From Oricola indica (GTDB taxonomy: Bacteria > Pseudomonadota > Alphaproteobacteria > Rhizobiales > Rhizobiaceae), in assembly GCF_019966595.1 (NCBI RefSeq), contig NZ_JAINFJ010000004.1, positions 248,001-312,000 of the forward strand: 64,000 nt of DNA, written 5' to 3'. A program made the position numbers and the translations under genes. The notes under the pieces were generated by a model. The model was not told the DNA's origin. It saw only the letters and a list, made by a program, of their open reading frames with translations, and ran no database searches. The stretch's first letter is position 1; each line of letters begins with the position of its first letter. Positions 54,972 through 63,556 of the stretch are shown here, one piece after another.

Positions 54972-56150
54972 ATGACCCATCAAAGCTGCGATATCGCGAT
55001 CATCGGCGGCGCACTGGCCGGCGCGGCGACAGCCTGGCACCTCGCCCGGCTCGATCCCGGCGCCTCCATCGCCGTGTTCGAGCGCGATCCCGCCTTTTCC
55101 CGCGCGGCCACAGCCCTTTCGGCCTCGGGTATCCGGCAGCAATTCTCGCGCGCCGAAAACATCGCCCTGTCCCGGCGCTCGCTGGATTTCATGCTGAATG
55201 CTTCAGAAAATTTCGGAGACGAAACGAATATCGGCTTTCGCGAAAATGGCTATCTCCTCCTCGCAAGCGATGCCGGCCGCGAGACGCTCGCCGCCAATCA
55301 TGCGGTACAAAAGGCATGCGAGGCCGATGTCGTCTTGCTCGATCCGGCCGCGCTGGCCCAAAGATTCGGCTGGCTCAATCTGGAGGGCGTCGCCGCCGGG
55401 TCCTTCGGACTGTCGCGCGAGGGCTGGTTCGACGCCATGGCGCTGCTCTCCGCCTTCCGGCGAAACCTGAAAGCGCATCCGAACGTGACACTCGCAACCG
55501 GTTCGGTCGCTTCGATCGACAGCGCTGATGGCAGGGTCAGCGGTCTGCGCCTCGATGACGGCACGCATTGGCACTGTGGCACGATCGTCATCGCCGCCGG
55601 GCCATCCTCCGGCGCGGTCGCGCGCATGGCCGGCCTCGACTTTCCGGTCGAGCCGCGCAAGCGCACCGTATTTTTCTTTCATGCAAGGGACAGTTTTCCC
55701 GATATGCCGCTGACGGTCGACCCGACAGGTCTCTATGTCCGACCCGAGGGTGACGGCTACATCACGGGCATTTCTCCGCATCCGGACGCGGACGGTCCGG
55801 CCAACCCCGACGATTTCGACCCGGACTGGCCGCTTTTCGAGGAGACGATCTGGCCGCTTCTCGCAGAACGCGTTCCCGCTTTCGAGGCGATCAAGCTGCA
55901 TTCGGCATGGGCCGGTCACTACGACTACAATCCCTTCGATCGCAACGCGCTGATCGGCATCGTGCCCGGTATCGGCGGGCTCTACGCGATATCCGGTTTT
56001 TCCGGCCACGGTGTACAGCAGGCCCCGGCGGCGGGCGAAGCGCTCGCCGAATTGATCCTTTTCGGCGAATATCGATCGGTCGATTGCACAGCCTTCGCGC
56101 CCGATCGCGTCGCCGCCGAACGGCCTTTCGCCGAGCGCAATATCATTTGA
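54972..56150 (+). CDS. FAD-dependent oxidoreductase of the DAO family (FOXRED1-like)
   Basis: A 392-residue flavoprotein. The dinucleotide fold is CDIAIIGGALAGAATAWHLARL with the ribose-binding Glu in VFERDP; SASGIRQQFSRAENIALS is typical of the DAO branch close to sarcosine or dimethylglycine oxidases and FOXRED1. YAISGFSGHGVQQAPAAGEALAELI closes the FAD site at the C-terminus. The natural substrate is likely a secondary amine or amino acid. The start at 54972 fits the fold. A 75-bp gap separates it from leuD. Confidence 0.88.
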   Translation: MTHQSCDIAIIGGALAGAATAWHLARLDPGASIAVFERDPAFSRAATALSASGIRQQFSRAENIALSRRSLDFMLNASENFGDETNIGFRENGYLLLASDAGRETLAANHAVQKACEADVVLLDPAALAQRFGWLNLEGVAAGSFGLSREGWFDAMALLSAFRRNLKAHPNVTLATGSVASIDSADGRVSGLRLDDGTHWHCGTIVIAAGPSSGAVARMAGLDFPVEPRKRTVFFFHARDSFPDMPLTVDPTGLYVRPEGDGYITGISPHPDADGPANPDDFDPDWPLFEETIWPLLAERVPAFEAIKLHSAWAGHYDYNPFDRNALIGIVPGIGGLYAISGFSGHGVQQAPAAGEALAELILFGEYRSVDCTAFAPDRVAAERPFAERNII

Positions 56151-56225
56151 CGCACCGACAGCGCTTCATTTTTGCTGCGCGCTTTGCTATTGGCCTGCCG
56201 AGAATTCCAAGCGAAAGCGGTCACC

Positions 56226-56831
56226 ATGGACAAGTTCACCACGCTGAGCGGCGTCGCCGCGCCCCTTCCGATCGTCAATGTCGACACCGACATGATCATT
56301 CCGAAGGACTATCTGAAGACCATCAAGCGCACCGGCCTGGGCAAGGGCCTGTTCGCCGAGATGCGCTACAATGAGGATGGCAGCGAGAATCCGGACTTTG
56401 TCCTCAACAAGCCAGCCTACCGCAATTCGAAGATCCTTGTCGCCGGCGATAATTTCGGCTGTGGCTCCTCGCGCGAACACGCGCCTTGGGCCCTGCTGGA
56501 TTTCGGAATTCGCTGCGTGATCTCGACCTCGTTTGCCGATATTTTCTACAACAACTGCTTCAAGAACGGCATCCTGCCGATCGTTGTCAGCCAGGAAGAC
56601 CTGGACAAGCTGATGGACGATGCCGAGCGCGGCTCCAACGCCACGTTGACGGTCGATCTCGAATCCCAGGAGATCAAGGGTCCCGATGGCGGCTCGGTGA
56701 AGTTCGATATCGACGCCTTCAAGAAACACTGCCTGCTCAATGGCCTCGACGATATCGGCCTGACCATGGCGAAATCCGCGAAGATCGACACGTTCGAATC
56801 ACAACTCGCCGAAAACCGCCCCTGGGCCTGA
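56226..56831 (+). CDS. leuD: 3-isopropylmalate dehydratase small subunit
   Basis: A 201-residue swivelling-domain subunit that pairs with LeuC to isomerise 2- to 3-isopropylmalate in leucine synthesis. [32 protein letters not shown] and [23 protein letters not shown] are diagnostic. The start at 56226 places MDKFTTLSG at the N-terminus as in relatives. leuC is not in the window; leuB lies 4.6 kb downstream, an arrangement usual in Rhizobiales. Confidence 0.97.
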   Translation: MDKFTTLSGVAAPLPIVNVDTDMIIPKDYLKTIKRTGLGKGLFAEMRYNEDGSENPDFVLNKPAYRNSKILVAGDNFGCGSSREHAPWALLDFGIRCVISTSFADIFYNNCFKNGILPIVVSQEDLDKLMDDAERGSNATLTVDLESQEIKGPDGGSVKFDIDAFKKHCLLNGLDDIGLTMAKSAKIDTFESQLAENRPWA

Positions 56832-56838
56832 CGCACCC

Positions 56839-57075
56839 TTGAAGCCCTTTATTCCCCGGCGGCTCGAGCCCGTCATATTCGGATTGCTGCTGACCGGCAT
56901 GATGAGTGCGCTGGTGTCCGGCCTCTCGACCTTTCTCGCGGCCGGCGCCGTGGCCGGTTTCGCCGCGCTCTGGGCGAAGGCATGGCTGTCGTCATGGGTG
57001 CTCGCATTCCCGTCGGTACTTGTCGTCACGCCGATTGTGCGCAAAATCCTCCACAGGATCGTCAAGCCCGACTGA
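56839..57075 (+). CDS. DUF2798 small membrane protein
   Basis: A 78-residue protein with two hydrophobic segments (about 10-38 and 45-68) and the DUF2798 pattern RRLEPVIFGLLLTGMMSALVSGLST...VLAFPSVLVVTPIVRKI. It begins with TTG 7 bases after the leuD stop, with no ATG available, so it is probably translated from the leuD transcript. Function unknown. Confidence 0.78.
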   Translation: MKPFIPRRLEPVIFGLLLTGMMSALVSGLSTFLAAGAVAGFAALWAKAWLSSWVLAFPSVLVVTPIVRKILHRIVKPD

Positions 57076-57095
57076 TCCGGAAAGCGAGGCGGGAC

Positions 57096-57914
57096 ATGAA
57101 GACGTTCATCGGTTGTCTGGTTGCGGCCATGGCGTTTGCCGGCATGGCAATGCCGGTCAAGGCACAGGATAAGGGAATCCCTTTTGCCGGCGGAACGATC
57201 CGCATCGCCGAAAACGACGATTACGAACGTGTCGTCACCTTCGATGACCGCGAGATCGCGCGCGACTACATGGTCTTCTTCGACCGGATCGTCTCCATAA
57301 ACGACACCGAAGTCGCCTTGATTTCCATCGGACCGGGCGGCAATGCCTGCGGGGCCAACACGCTGATGGTCTGGCCTGACGGGGAAGGCGGCGTGAAGAC
57401 CGATTCGCTGCCCGGCGACTGCGGTTGGCCTACTCCGGCCGTCTCCGATTACCGTATCCTTTTCGTTCCCTGGGTCGGGCCTGGGGAGGAACTGGCGATC
57501 CGCAGCTGGCAGCCGGATGCGGGCTTCTCGATGGCCGGAATGCTGCGATTCGCCCCCGAACCGGGCACGACGTGGTCGGACCTGAGCGCCGACCCCGCAC
57601 GCCACCCGATCGACTACTTCCTGAACGAGGCGCTGTTCGCAGTCGCGTCAAACGCGCTGGGAGACGATCTGGAGGAATATGCGACGGGCTTGCGCGTCTC
57701 TTCGGAAATGGAGGAGGTCGGCGACGCCCTGTTCGCCGCCAGCGGATGCGTGCCACATAATTGCGGCGGCGCCGATTCGCTGCTCGTGGTCGACCTGAAG
57801 TCGGAAACGGCCTGGTTCGCGCAGATGCGCGGAAACACCGTCGCGCACTGGCCGGAACTCGACAAATGGCCCGAGCCGGCACGCGCACAACTGAGCCGCC
57901 TCGGCATCAACTGA
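57096..57914 (+). CDS. Secreted protein of unknown function
   Basis: A 272-residue protein with a signal peptide (MKTFIGCLVAAMAFAGMAMP, cleavage after KAQ near residue 24). GAGGCGGGAC precedes the ATG. The mature part has conserved-looking Cys residues in GGNACGANTL and CVPHNCGGADSL, suggesting disulfides. No family recognised. It follows DUF2798 by 20 bases and may belong to the leuD transcript. Confidence 0.72.
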   Translation: MKTFIGCLVAAMAFAGMAMPVKAQDKGIPFAGGTIRIAENDDYERVVTFDDREIARDYMVFFDRIVSINDTEVALISIGPGGNACGANTLMVWPDGEGGVKTDSLPGDCGWPTPAVSDYRILFVPWVGPGEELAIRSWQPDAGFSMAGMLRFAPEPGTTWSDLSADPARHPIDYFLNEALFAVASNALGDDLEEYATGLRVSSEMEEVGDALFAASGCVPHNCGGADSLLVVDLKSETAWFAQMRGNTVAHWPELDKWPEPARAQLSRLGIN

Positions 57915-58024
57915 TCGAACGCATACCGGTCCGCCAGATTGACATTCGTTTTTCCTTCGGAGCAAAAAGGATGGCGGGGGTCGGCAAACAGTTTGCCGGT
58001 GAAGCGTTTCAGGGAAGTTTTTAA

Positions 58025-58279
58025 ATGGCGGCCACGGTTCTCGACACGACAATACGGATCATCGCGGAAAAGACGGAAATCGATCCGGACAAGATCAAGC
58101 CGGACACCGAGCTGGAGTCGCTTGAAATCGAATCGCTCGACCTCGCGGATATCATTTTCGAGCTCGAAGACGAATTCGACATCGATATCGACCTGAACGC
58201 GGCGTCCGCATGGGACAAGCTCAAGACCGTCTCCGATATCGCGGATTCGGTATCGGCCCTGATCGACAAGGGCAATTGA
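58025..58279 (+). CDS. Acyl carrier protein (specialised, NodF-like)
   Basis: An 84-residue acidic carrier protein. The phosphopantetheine attachment site is Ser37 in EIESLDLADIIFELEDEFDI; the usual Asp-Ser-Leu reads Glu-Ser-Leu, which still fits the family. Its stop is directly followed by the ketosynthase ATG, so the two form a dedicated pair and it is not the general AcpP of fatty-acid synthesis. Such pairs resemble NodF-NodE, which make special acyl chains. The end product is unknown here. Confidence 0.88.
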   Translation: MAATVLDTTIRIIAEKTEIDPDKIKPDTELESLEIESLDLADIIFELEDEFDIDIDLNAASAWDKLKTVSDIADSVSALIDKGN

Positions 58280-59500
58280 ATGACAAGACCGCGCGTGGTC
58301 GTCACCGGCATCGGAGGCCTTTGCTGCCTCGGCCGGAACGTCGATGAAATCTGGCAGTCGATGCAGGCGGGACGGTGCGGCATCGGTCCGCTCACCATCC
58401 CCGACAAGGACGACCTGAAAACCGAAATCGCGGGCGAGATAAAGGAACTCCCGCCGCACGAATTCGACCGCCGCAAGCTGACCTCGACAGGCCGGATCGG
58501 CCTTCTGGCGGCGCTTGCAGCTGCCGAAGCGCTGCAACAGGCGGGGCTATCGGTCGAAGACCGCCCACCGATGCGCATCGGCGCGGTAACCGGTGTCGGC
58601 GTCTATGGCGGCGATGCCGTCGAGGCGGCCTACCGGGCGATCTTCCTGAATCACAAGAAACGCACAGATATTTTCACGGTGCCAAAGGCGATGCCGTCCA
58701 CCGCCGCGGTGCACACCAGCATGATCCATGGCCTGACCGGCCCGGTTTTCGGCGTCACTTCCGCCTGTTCCTCCTCCAATCACGCATTCTTGTCAGCGCT
58801 CGACCTCCTGCGGGCGGGCCGTGCTGACGCGATCGTCGCCGGCGGCTCGGATGCACCGCTGTCCTACGGGGTCGTAAAAGCCTGGGAATCCATGCGGATC
58901 CTCGCCAAGACCGGCTGCCGGCCGTTTTCCGCCGACCGCGAGGGCCTGGTGCTCGGTGACGGCGCGGGCGCGCTGGTGCTGGAAACGCTTGAAAGCGCGC
59001 AAAAGCGCGGTGCGCCGATCCTGGCTGAGCTGCTCGGCGCGGGCATGTCGGCCGACGCGAGCGATATCGTCGCGCCGACGCTCGAAGGTCCGGTCACAGC
59101 CATACGCGAATGCCTTGCCGATTCCGGCCTGGATATCTCCGACATCGACTATATCAACGCACACGGCACGGCCACGCTCGGCAACGACCGCACGGAGACT
59201 TCGGCGATCCGCGAGGTTTTCGGCAAGCATGCGGACGGGATTTCGGTGTCTTCCACGAAATCGATGCATGCCCATTGTCTTGGCGCATCCGGCGCGCTGG
59301 AAGCCATTGCCTGCATCAACGCGATCCGCGACGGCGTCATACCGCCGACGGTGAACTATACCGAGCCCGATCCGGAATGCGATCTCGACATCACGCCGAA
59401 CGAAGCCCGCAAGCGCGATGTAAGCGTGGCGGTCAGCAATTCCTTCGCCTTCGGAGGCGCCAATGCCGTCGTGGCGTTCCGCGCATACGATCAGGCGTAA
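58280..59500 (+). CDS. Beta-ketoacyl-ACP synthase II family (NodE/FabF-like)
   Basis: A 406-residue condensing enzyme. The Cys-His-His triad is complete: Cys163 in GVTSACSSSNHAF, His295 in NAHGTATLGND and His332 in STKSMHAHCLGASG. SNSFAFGGANAVVAF is at the C-terminus. STKSMHAH in place of STKSMTGH puts it nearer NodE-type enzymes than housekeeping FabF. It begins at the base after the stop of the acyl carrier gene. Its last 10 bases overlap the end of the convergent hydrolase gene. Confidence 0.92.
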   Translation: MTRPRVVVTGIGGLCCLGRNVDEIWQSMQAGRCGIGPLTIPDKDDLKTEIAGEIKELPPHEFDRRKLTSTGRIGLLAALAAAEALQQAGLSVEDRPPMRIGAVTGVGVYGGDAVEAAYRAIFLNHKKRTDIFTVPKAMPSTAAVHTSMIHGLTGPVFGVTSACSSSNHAFLSALDLLRAGRADAIVAGGSDAPLSYGVVKAWESMRILAKTGCRPFSADREGLVLGDGAGALVLETLESAQKRGAPILAELLGAGMSADASDIVAPTLEGPVTAIRECLADSGLDISDIDYINAHGTATLGNDRTETSAIREVFGKHADGISVSSTKSMHAHCLGASGALEAIACINAIRDGVIPPTVNYTEPDPECDLDITPNEARKRDVSVAVSNSFAFGGANAVVAFRAYDQA

Positions 59501-60399
59501 TCGCGCACCAGCGCAATCGGCTTTTCACCGGCATCATCCTGTCCGGCCGTGACATAGGCTGCAATCGCGGCATGAACGCCTTCGTCGCGAAGCACGCGGC
59601 GATGACCGAGCCCGCTGGTCGTATGCAGCCGGACATGTCGTCCGGCCCGCGCCATGCGCAGCGCATCCGTATAGAGAACGTCCGTATCGTCCATGTCGTG
59701 AACGACAAGGACCGGGAGATCCGTATCGGCGAGTTGGTCGCCCGCAACGAACAGGTCGAGCGACCGGCCCAGCAATGACAACACGCGCCGCTCCAGCGCC
59801 TCCTGCGCCACTGGCGGCAAGCCGATTCGGCGGCCGAACCAGCGAAACAGCGCCGGCAGGGAATTGGGTGCACCAATCGTGACCAGCCTCTCCGGCCGCC
59901 GTGCGGGGACGCACATCGCCGAGCCGAGCGCCGTGTTCAGCACGACGGAACCGCCGAAGGAATGCCCGATCATCGCATCGAATGGTCCGTAATGACGCCA
60001 TGCGGCATCGACCGCCTCGATACCTTTGCCGAGATGCAGATGGCGACCGGTCGATGCACCATGACCCGGCAGGTCCAGCAGCACGGTGTCGATACCGGCA
60101 TCGTTGAGTGATCGGGCAAGCGCCAGCAGGTGCAGCGACCGCGAATTCCAGCCATGCACAAGCAACGCCTTTCGGCCGATGGGTCGCGACGACGGCATGT
60201 CCCATGTCGCGACGAGGCCGCCAGCGTGTTGCAGCATCAGGGGACGGACGCCCTCCGGCATTCCCGTGGTCCCGGACGTTCCCTTCCGCCGCGCCGTCCG
60301 CGTGAAGAGCCTGAACGCGAAATCGGCGGTGGTTTTCGGCCAGAGGGTGCCCGCGCGTGCGACCAATCCCTTTGCAATTCGTTGTCCCGCATGCATCAT
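59491..60399 (-). CDS. Alpha/beta hydrolase
   Basis: A 302-residue hydrolase. The nucleophile elbow is IGHSFGGSVV (G-x-S-x-G), the oxyanion stretch LLVHGWNSR, the acid in VVHDMDDTDV and the His in TSGLGHRRVL, so the catalytic triad is complete. The first 65 residues or so are an Arg-rich N-terminal extension. ATG at 60399 is used (a TTG two codons upstream is possible). It is divergent from the marR gene; two palindromic operator-like sites lie in the 44-bp gap, so it is probably MarR-controlled. Confidence 0.88.
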   Translation of the reverse strand: MMHAGQRIAKGLVARAGTLWPKTTADFAFRLFTRTARRKGTSGTTGMPEGVRPLMLQHAGGLVATWDMPSSRPIGRKALLVHGWNSRSLHLLALARSLNDAGIDTVLLDLPGHGASTGRHLHLGKGIEAVDAAWRHYGPFDAMIGHSFGGSVVLNTALGSAMCVPARRPERLVTIGAPNSLPALFRWFGRRIGLPPVAQEALERRVLSLLGRSLDLFVAGDQLADTDLPVLVVHDMDDTDVLYTDALRMARAGRHVRLHTTSGLGHRRVLRDEGVHAAIAAYVTAGQDDAGEKPIALVRDYA

Positions 60400-60414
60400 C
60401 GGCAAAAGACCTTA

Positions 60415-60450
60415 TGTTCAACCATGAACAGAATAGTACAACTATGAACA
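60415..60450. promoter_or_regulatory. Tandem palindromic operator between hydrolase and marR
   Basis: Site 1 (60415-60430) is a perfect TGTTCA, four bases, TGAACA palindrome. Site 2 (60435-60450) is AGTACA, four bases, TGAACA: 13 of 16 bases agree with site 1. The sites are 20 bp apart centre to centre, which is two helical turns and puts them on one face. Site 2 covers the marR start codon (60444). This looks like an autoregulatory MarR operator for both divergent genes. Confidence 0.65.
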
Positions 60451-60959
60451 ATAAACAAGGTGCCGCGCAGGACTCCGCCGTCGAAGACGCGCCGATGTGG
60501 GCGAATCCGCGATTCCGCAACTGGATCGCCGTCGCCCGCGCCTGCCATCTCGTTCAGCAGGAACTGGCGCGCAAGCTGAAGTCGCTCGACCTCAAGACGC
60601 CGCATCTCGACATCATGGTGAATCTCGTCCGGTCGCCGGGCATCAGCCAGCAGGACCTCGCCCGCAAGCTGTTCGTCGGCCGGTCCAACATGACCATGCT
60701 GCTGCCGCAACTCGAAAAGCGCGACCTCGTGGAACGCCGGCCAGATCCGGGGGACCGTCGGGCTCTGCGCCTCTACCTGACGCCGCAAGGCGAGGCGCTT
60801 GCCAAAGAGGCGATCGCGATACAGGCCGGAATCATCAACGACATCATGTCGCTGTCGACGCCGGAGGAATGCGAGTTGGTCGGCGATTGCATGCGCCGTA
60901 TCGCCGATCACCTGCTCGGCCATTCCGATGATGCCGACAAGACGGAGAACACACGATGA
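60444..60959 (+). CDS. MarR-family transcriptional regulator
   Basis: A 171-residue winged-helix regulator. ISQQDLARKLFVGRSNMTMLLPQLEKRDLVERRPDPGDRRALRLYLT (positions about 75-120) contains the recognition helix and the wing with the conserved D-x-R. It overlaps ridA by ATGA. It is presumed to repress itself and the divergent hydrolase through the two palindromes until a ligand is bound; the ligand is unknown. Confidence 0.93.
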   Translation: MNNKQGAAQDSAVEDAPMWANPRFRNWIAVARACHLVQQELARKLKSLDLKTPHLDIMVNLVRSPGISQQDLARKLFVGRSNMTMLLPQLEKRDLVERRPDPGDRRALRLYLTPQGEALAKEAIAIQAGIINDIMSLSTPEECELVGDCMRRIADHLLGHSDDADKTENTR

Positions 60960-61339
60960 AAACGCGCCGCCTGGTTTCCACCGGTTCGCCCTTCGAGAAG
61001 GAGGCCGGCTATTCGCGCGCCGTCGTCCAGGGTGACTGGTGTTTCGTGTCCGGCACCACCGGCTACGATTACGCGACCATGACCATGCCGGAAAGCGTCG
61101 CGGCGCAGACCGAGAACATCCTTCGCACCATCGACGATGCGCTGGCCGAAGCCGGTTTTTCGCGCGGCGATGTCGTGCGCGCGCAATATACGGTGACCGA
61201 CGCATCTTTTGCCGACGAAGTATTCCCGATCCTGGGACGATATTTCGATGGAATCCGGCCCGCGGCCACAATGGTCGTCGCCGGATTGATCCGGCCGGAA
61301 ATGAAGATCGAGATCGAGGTGACCGCGCTGCGGGGCTAG
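60956..61339 (+). CDS. RidA/YjgF-family protein
   Basis: A 127-residue member of the Rid superfamily, whose best-known members hydrolyse reactive enamines and imines from PLP enzymes. The active-site arginine is in FDGIRPAATMVV (P-A-A-T-M-V), with the final strand MKIEIEVTAL. The arginine is kept, so deaminase activity is possible. Four-base ATGA overlap with marR places it under the same control. Confidence 0.9.
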   Translation: MKTRRLVSTGSPFEKEAGYSRAVVQGDWCFVSGTTGYDYATMTMPESVAAQTENILRTIDDALAEAGFSRGDVVRAQYTVTDASFADEVFPILGRYFDGIRPAATMVVAGLIRPEMKIEIEVTALRG

Positions 61340-61431
61340 GCGCCTCGCGGCAGAAAGCAACGGCCAGTTGAATTCGCGCCGTACAGCCTCTATTGCCCTC
61401 ATCGACACTTCAAACCGACGGATATCCAGAT

Positions 61432-62541
61432 ATGACGACGCGTTCCCTCTTCCTTCTCCCCGGCGACGGTATCGGCCCCGAGGCCATGACCGAGGTTCGC
61501 AAGCTGATCAGCCACATGAACGAGAAGGAAGGCGCCGGCTTCGTCACCGACGAGGGACTGGTGGGCGGCTCGGCCTATGACGCCCATGGCAAGGCCATTT
61601 CGGACGCGGACATGGAAAAGGCGATGGCGGCCGATGCGGTGCTGTTCGGCGCGGTTGGCGGACCCAAATGGGACGGCGTGCCTTACGATGTGCGCCCCGA
61701 AGCCGGCCTCCTACGCCTGCGCAAGGACATGGCCTTGTTTGCCAATCTGCGCCCCGCCATCTGCTACCCCGCGCTCGCCGCGTCCTCCTCGCTGAAGCCG
61801 GAAGTCGTGGAAGGCCTCGACATCCTGATCGTGCGCGAACTGACCGGCGGCGTCTATTTCGGCGAACCGAAGGAGATCATCGATCTAGGCAACGGCCAGA
61901 AGCGCGGTATCGACACGCAGGTCTACGATACGTTCGAGATCGAGCGCATCTCCGGCGTCGCCTTCGAACTGGCGCGCACCCGCGCCAACAAGGTCTGTTC
62001 GATGGAAAAGCACAATGTGATGATATCGGGCGTGCTCTGGAAGGATGTCGTCACCGAGACCCACAAGGCGAAATATTCCGATGTCGAGCTGACCCACATG
62101 CTGGCCGATGCCGGCGGCATGCAGCTCGTGCGCTGGCCCAAACAGTTCGACGTCATCGTCACCGACAATCTCTTCGGCGACATGCTGTCCGACGTTGCCG
62201 CCATGCTGACGGGCTCGCTGGGCATGCTGCCTTCGGCGTCTCTCGGCGCGCCGGACCCTGTTTCCGGCAAGCGCAAGGCGCTCTACGAGCCGGTACACGG
62301 TTCCGCGCCCGACATCGCCGGCCAGGGCATCGCCAACCCGATCGCCATGATCGCGTCTTTCGCGATGTGCCTGCGCTACTCCTTCGGCCTGATCAACGAG
62401 GCCGACCGGCTGGAGAAGGCGATCTCCACCGTCCTCGACAAGGGTCTTCGCACCGGCGACATCATGTCCGACGGCTGCACGAAGGTGACCACAGGCGAAA
62501 TGGGCGACGCCGTGCTCGAAGCCTATGCCGGCGCCGCCTGA
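61432..62541 (+). CDS. leuB: 3-isopropylmalate dehydrogenase
   Basis: A 369-residue enzyme that oxidises and decarboxylates 3-isopropylmalate to 2-ketoisocaproate in leucine synthesis. [70 protein letters not shown] and the metal-binding [15 protein letters not shown] are all present. The start at 61432 gives the family N-terminus. It is followed by a hairpin that may act as a terminator. Confidence 0.98.
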   Translation: MTTRSLFLLPGDGIGPEAMTEVRKLISHMNEKEGAGFVTDEGLVGGSAYDAHGKAISDADMEKAMAADAVLFGAVGGPKWDGVPYDVRPEAGLLRLRKDMALFANLRPAICYPALAASSSLKPEVVEGLDILIVRELTGGVYFGEPKEIIDLGNGQKRGIDTQVYDTFEIERISGVAFELARTRANKVCSMEKHNVMISGVLWKDVVTETHKAKYSDVELTHMLADAGGMQLVRWPKQFDVIVTDNLFGDMLSDVAAMLTGSLGMLPSASLGAPDPVSGKRKALYEPVHGSAPDIAGQGIANPIAMIASFAMCLRYSFGLINEADRLEKAISTVLDKGLRTGDIMSDGCTKVTTGEMGDAVLEAYAGAA

Positions 62542-62616
62542 CGCGATAAAGGGCCGTTGTGCGGGATTCGGAGATCGCCTTTCGTCACGCAACAGCGGCT
62601 ATTGTGGCACATCGAG

Positions 62617-62651
62617 CGGCGCGCCGAAGCCTGACAAGCCTCGGCGCGCCG
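62617..62651. other. 11-bp perfect inverted repeat between leuB and a convergent gene
   Basis: CGGCGCGCCGA and TCGGCGCGCCG with a 13-base loop. It lies between the leuB stop and the stop of the convergent secreted-protein gene, where a shared terminator is expected. No T-run on either strand, so it may be a Rho-dependent or mRNA-protecting hairpin. Confidence 0.5.
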
Positions 62652-62661
62652 TGCAAATGGC

Positions 62662-63330
62662 CTACTGCCAGGTCGTGAAGCCGATTGACAGGGTCTTGGG
62701 CGATCCGCCGGAAAGCGCATTGATGCGGAACTGGGAAATCCGGCCTTCGTTCGTCTTGGCGCAGATATAGCTGCCGACCGGAAGGTCGCTCAACGACACG
62801 CGATCCCGGGTCATCCGTGCGGAGGCGCAGCCCGCCGCACCGCGATTGGCGCGGTTGCCGACGCCGATCCGCGCGCCGTTCTGCGGAACGAGATAAAGCA
62901 ACGCCCGAGTCTCCGCCTGGAACCAGAAATCCGCGCCGTTGCGCGTCACCGCGCCACGGTCCAGATCGAACAGGTAGGTCTGCGGGATATCAAGCCGCCC
63001 TGTCGCCGAGGTTCTTGGTCCGCCACCGCCGGACGCCTGGCAATCGAACCCGCCGCGCGCGGCCCGGCAGGTCTGGCCCCGCGGCGCCTCGCGCTGGATG
63101 CTGCCCGACGACCCATAAATGCACATCAAGGCGGGCTTCCCGCCGATGGCCTGCACCTTTGTTTCCGACAGCCGGTTGATCATGGGTGTGGTCCACCAGC
63201 CGGAAGGGAGATTGTCGGTGATCGTGCGCCGCGCCTGGTCGAGCGGGCAACGGATGAAGTCGGCGCTGGCTTCGGATGTCGCGCCCGCAATCACGGCCAG
63301 GACGGCCGCGGCCTTGATGAGGATGTGCAT
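62662..63330 (-). CDS. Secreted protein of unknown function
   Basis: A 222-residue protein with a signal peptide (HILIKAAAVLAVIAGATSEASA, cleavage near residue 24). The mature protein has cysteines in FIRCPLD, LMCIYG, QTCRAA and FDCQAS, all likely paired. The start at 63330 follows GGAGAAAAG. No family recognised; similar short exported proteins occur in Rhizobiales. It is convergent with leuB and divergent from asd. Confidence 0.72.
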   Translation of the reverse strand: MHILIKAAAVLAVIAGATSEASADFIRCPLDQARRTITDNLPSGWWTTPMINRLSETKVQAIGGKPALMCIYGSSGSIQREAPRGQTCRAARGGFDCQASGGGGPRTSATGRLDIPQTYLFDLDRGAVTRNGADFWFQAETRALLYLVPQNGARIGVGNRANRGAAGCASARMTRDRVSLSDLPVGSYICAKTNEGRISQFRINALSGGSPKTLSIGFTTWQ

Positions 63331-63556
63331 GGTCTTTTCTCCTTGCGTCGCCGGAAGCGGCGTTTGCGGTGAGACTAAACACGGCCGACTGAAGCCCGAT
63401 GTTGACTTTCGCACAGTCCTGCATCAAAACGCCGCCACCATGAGCACCGCAACGTCGAAAACCACGAAGACGACCTGACCGCTCCGCCCCTCACTCTCCC
63501 GGGGGCGGGACGAGTGGTGCTTGCCAAGCAAAGGGGAGAGAGGAGCAAGAAGGGCC

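Noticed and set aside
58025-59500. Nodulation locus
   Set aside because: The acyl carrier/ketosynthase pair is NodFE-like, but there are no nodABC, nodD or nod-box signals nearby.
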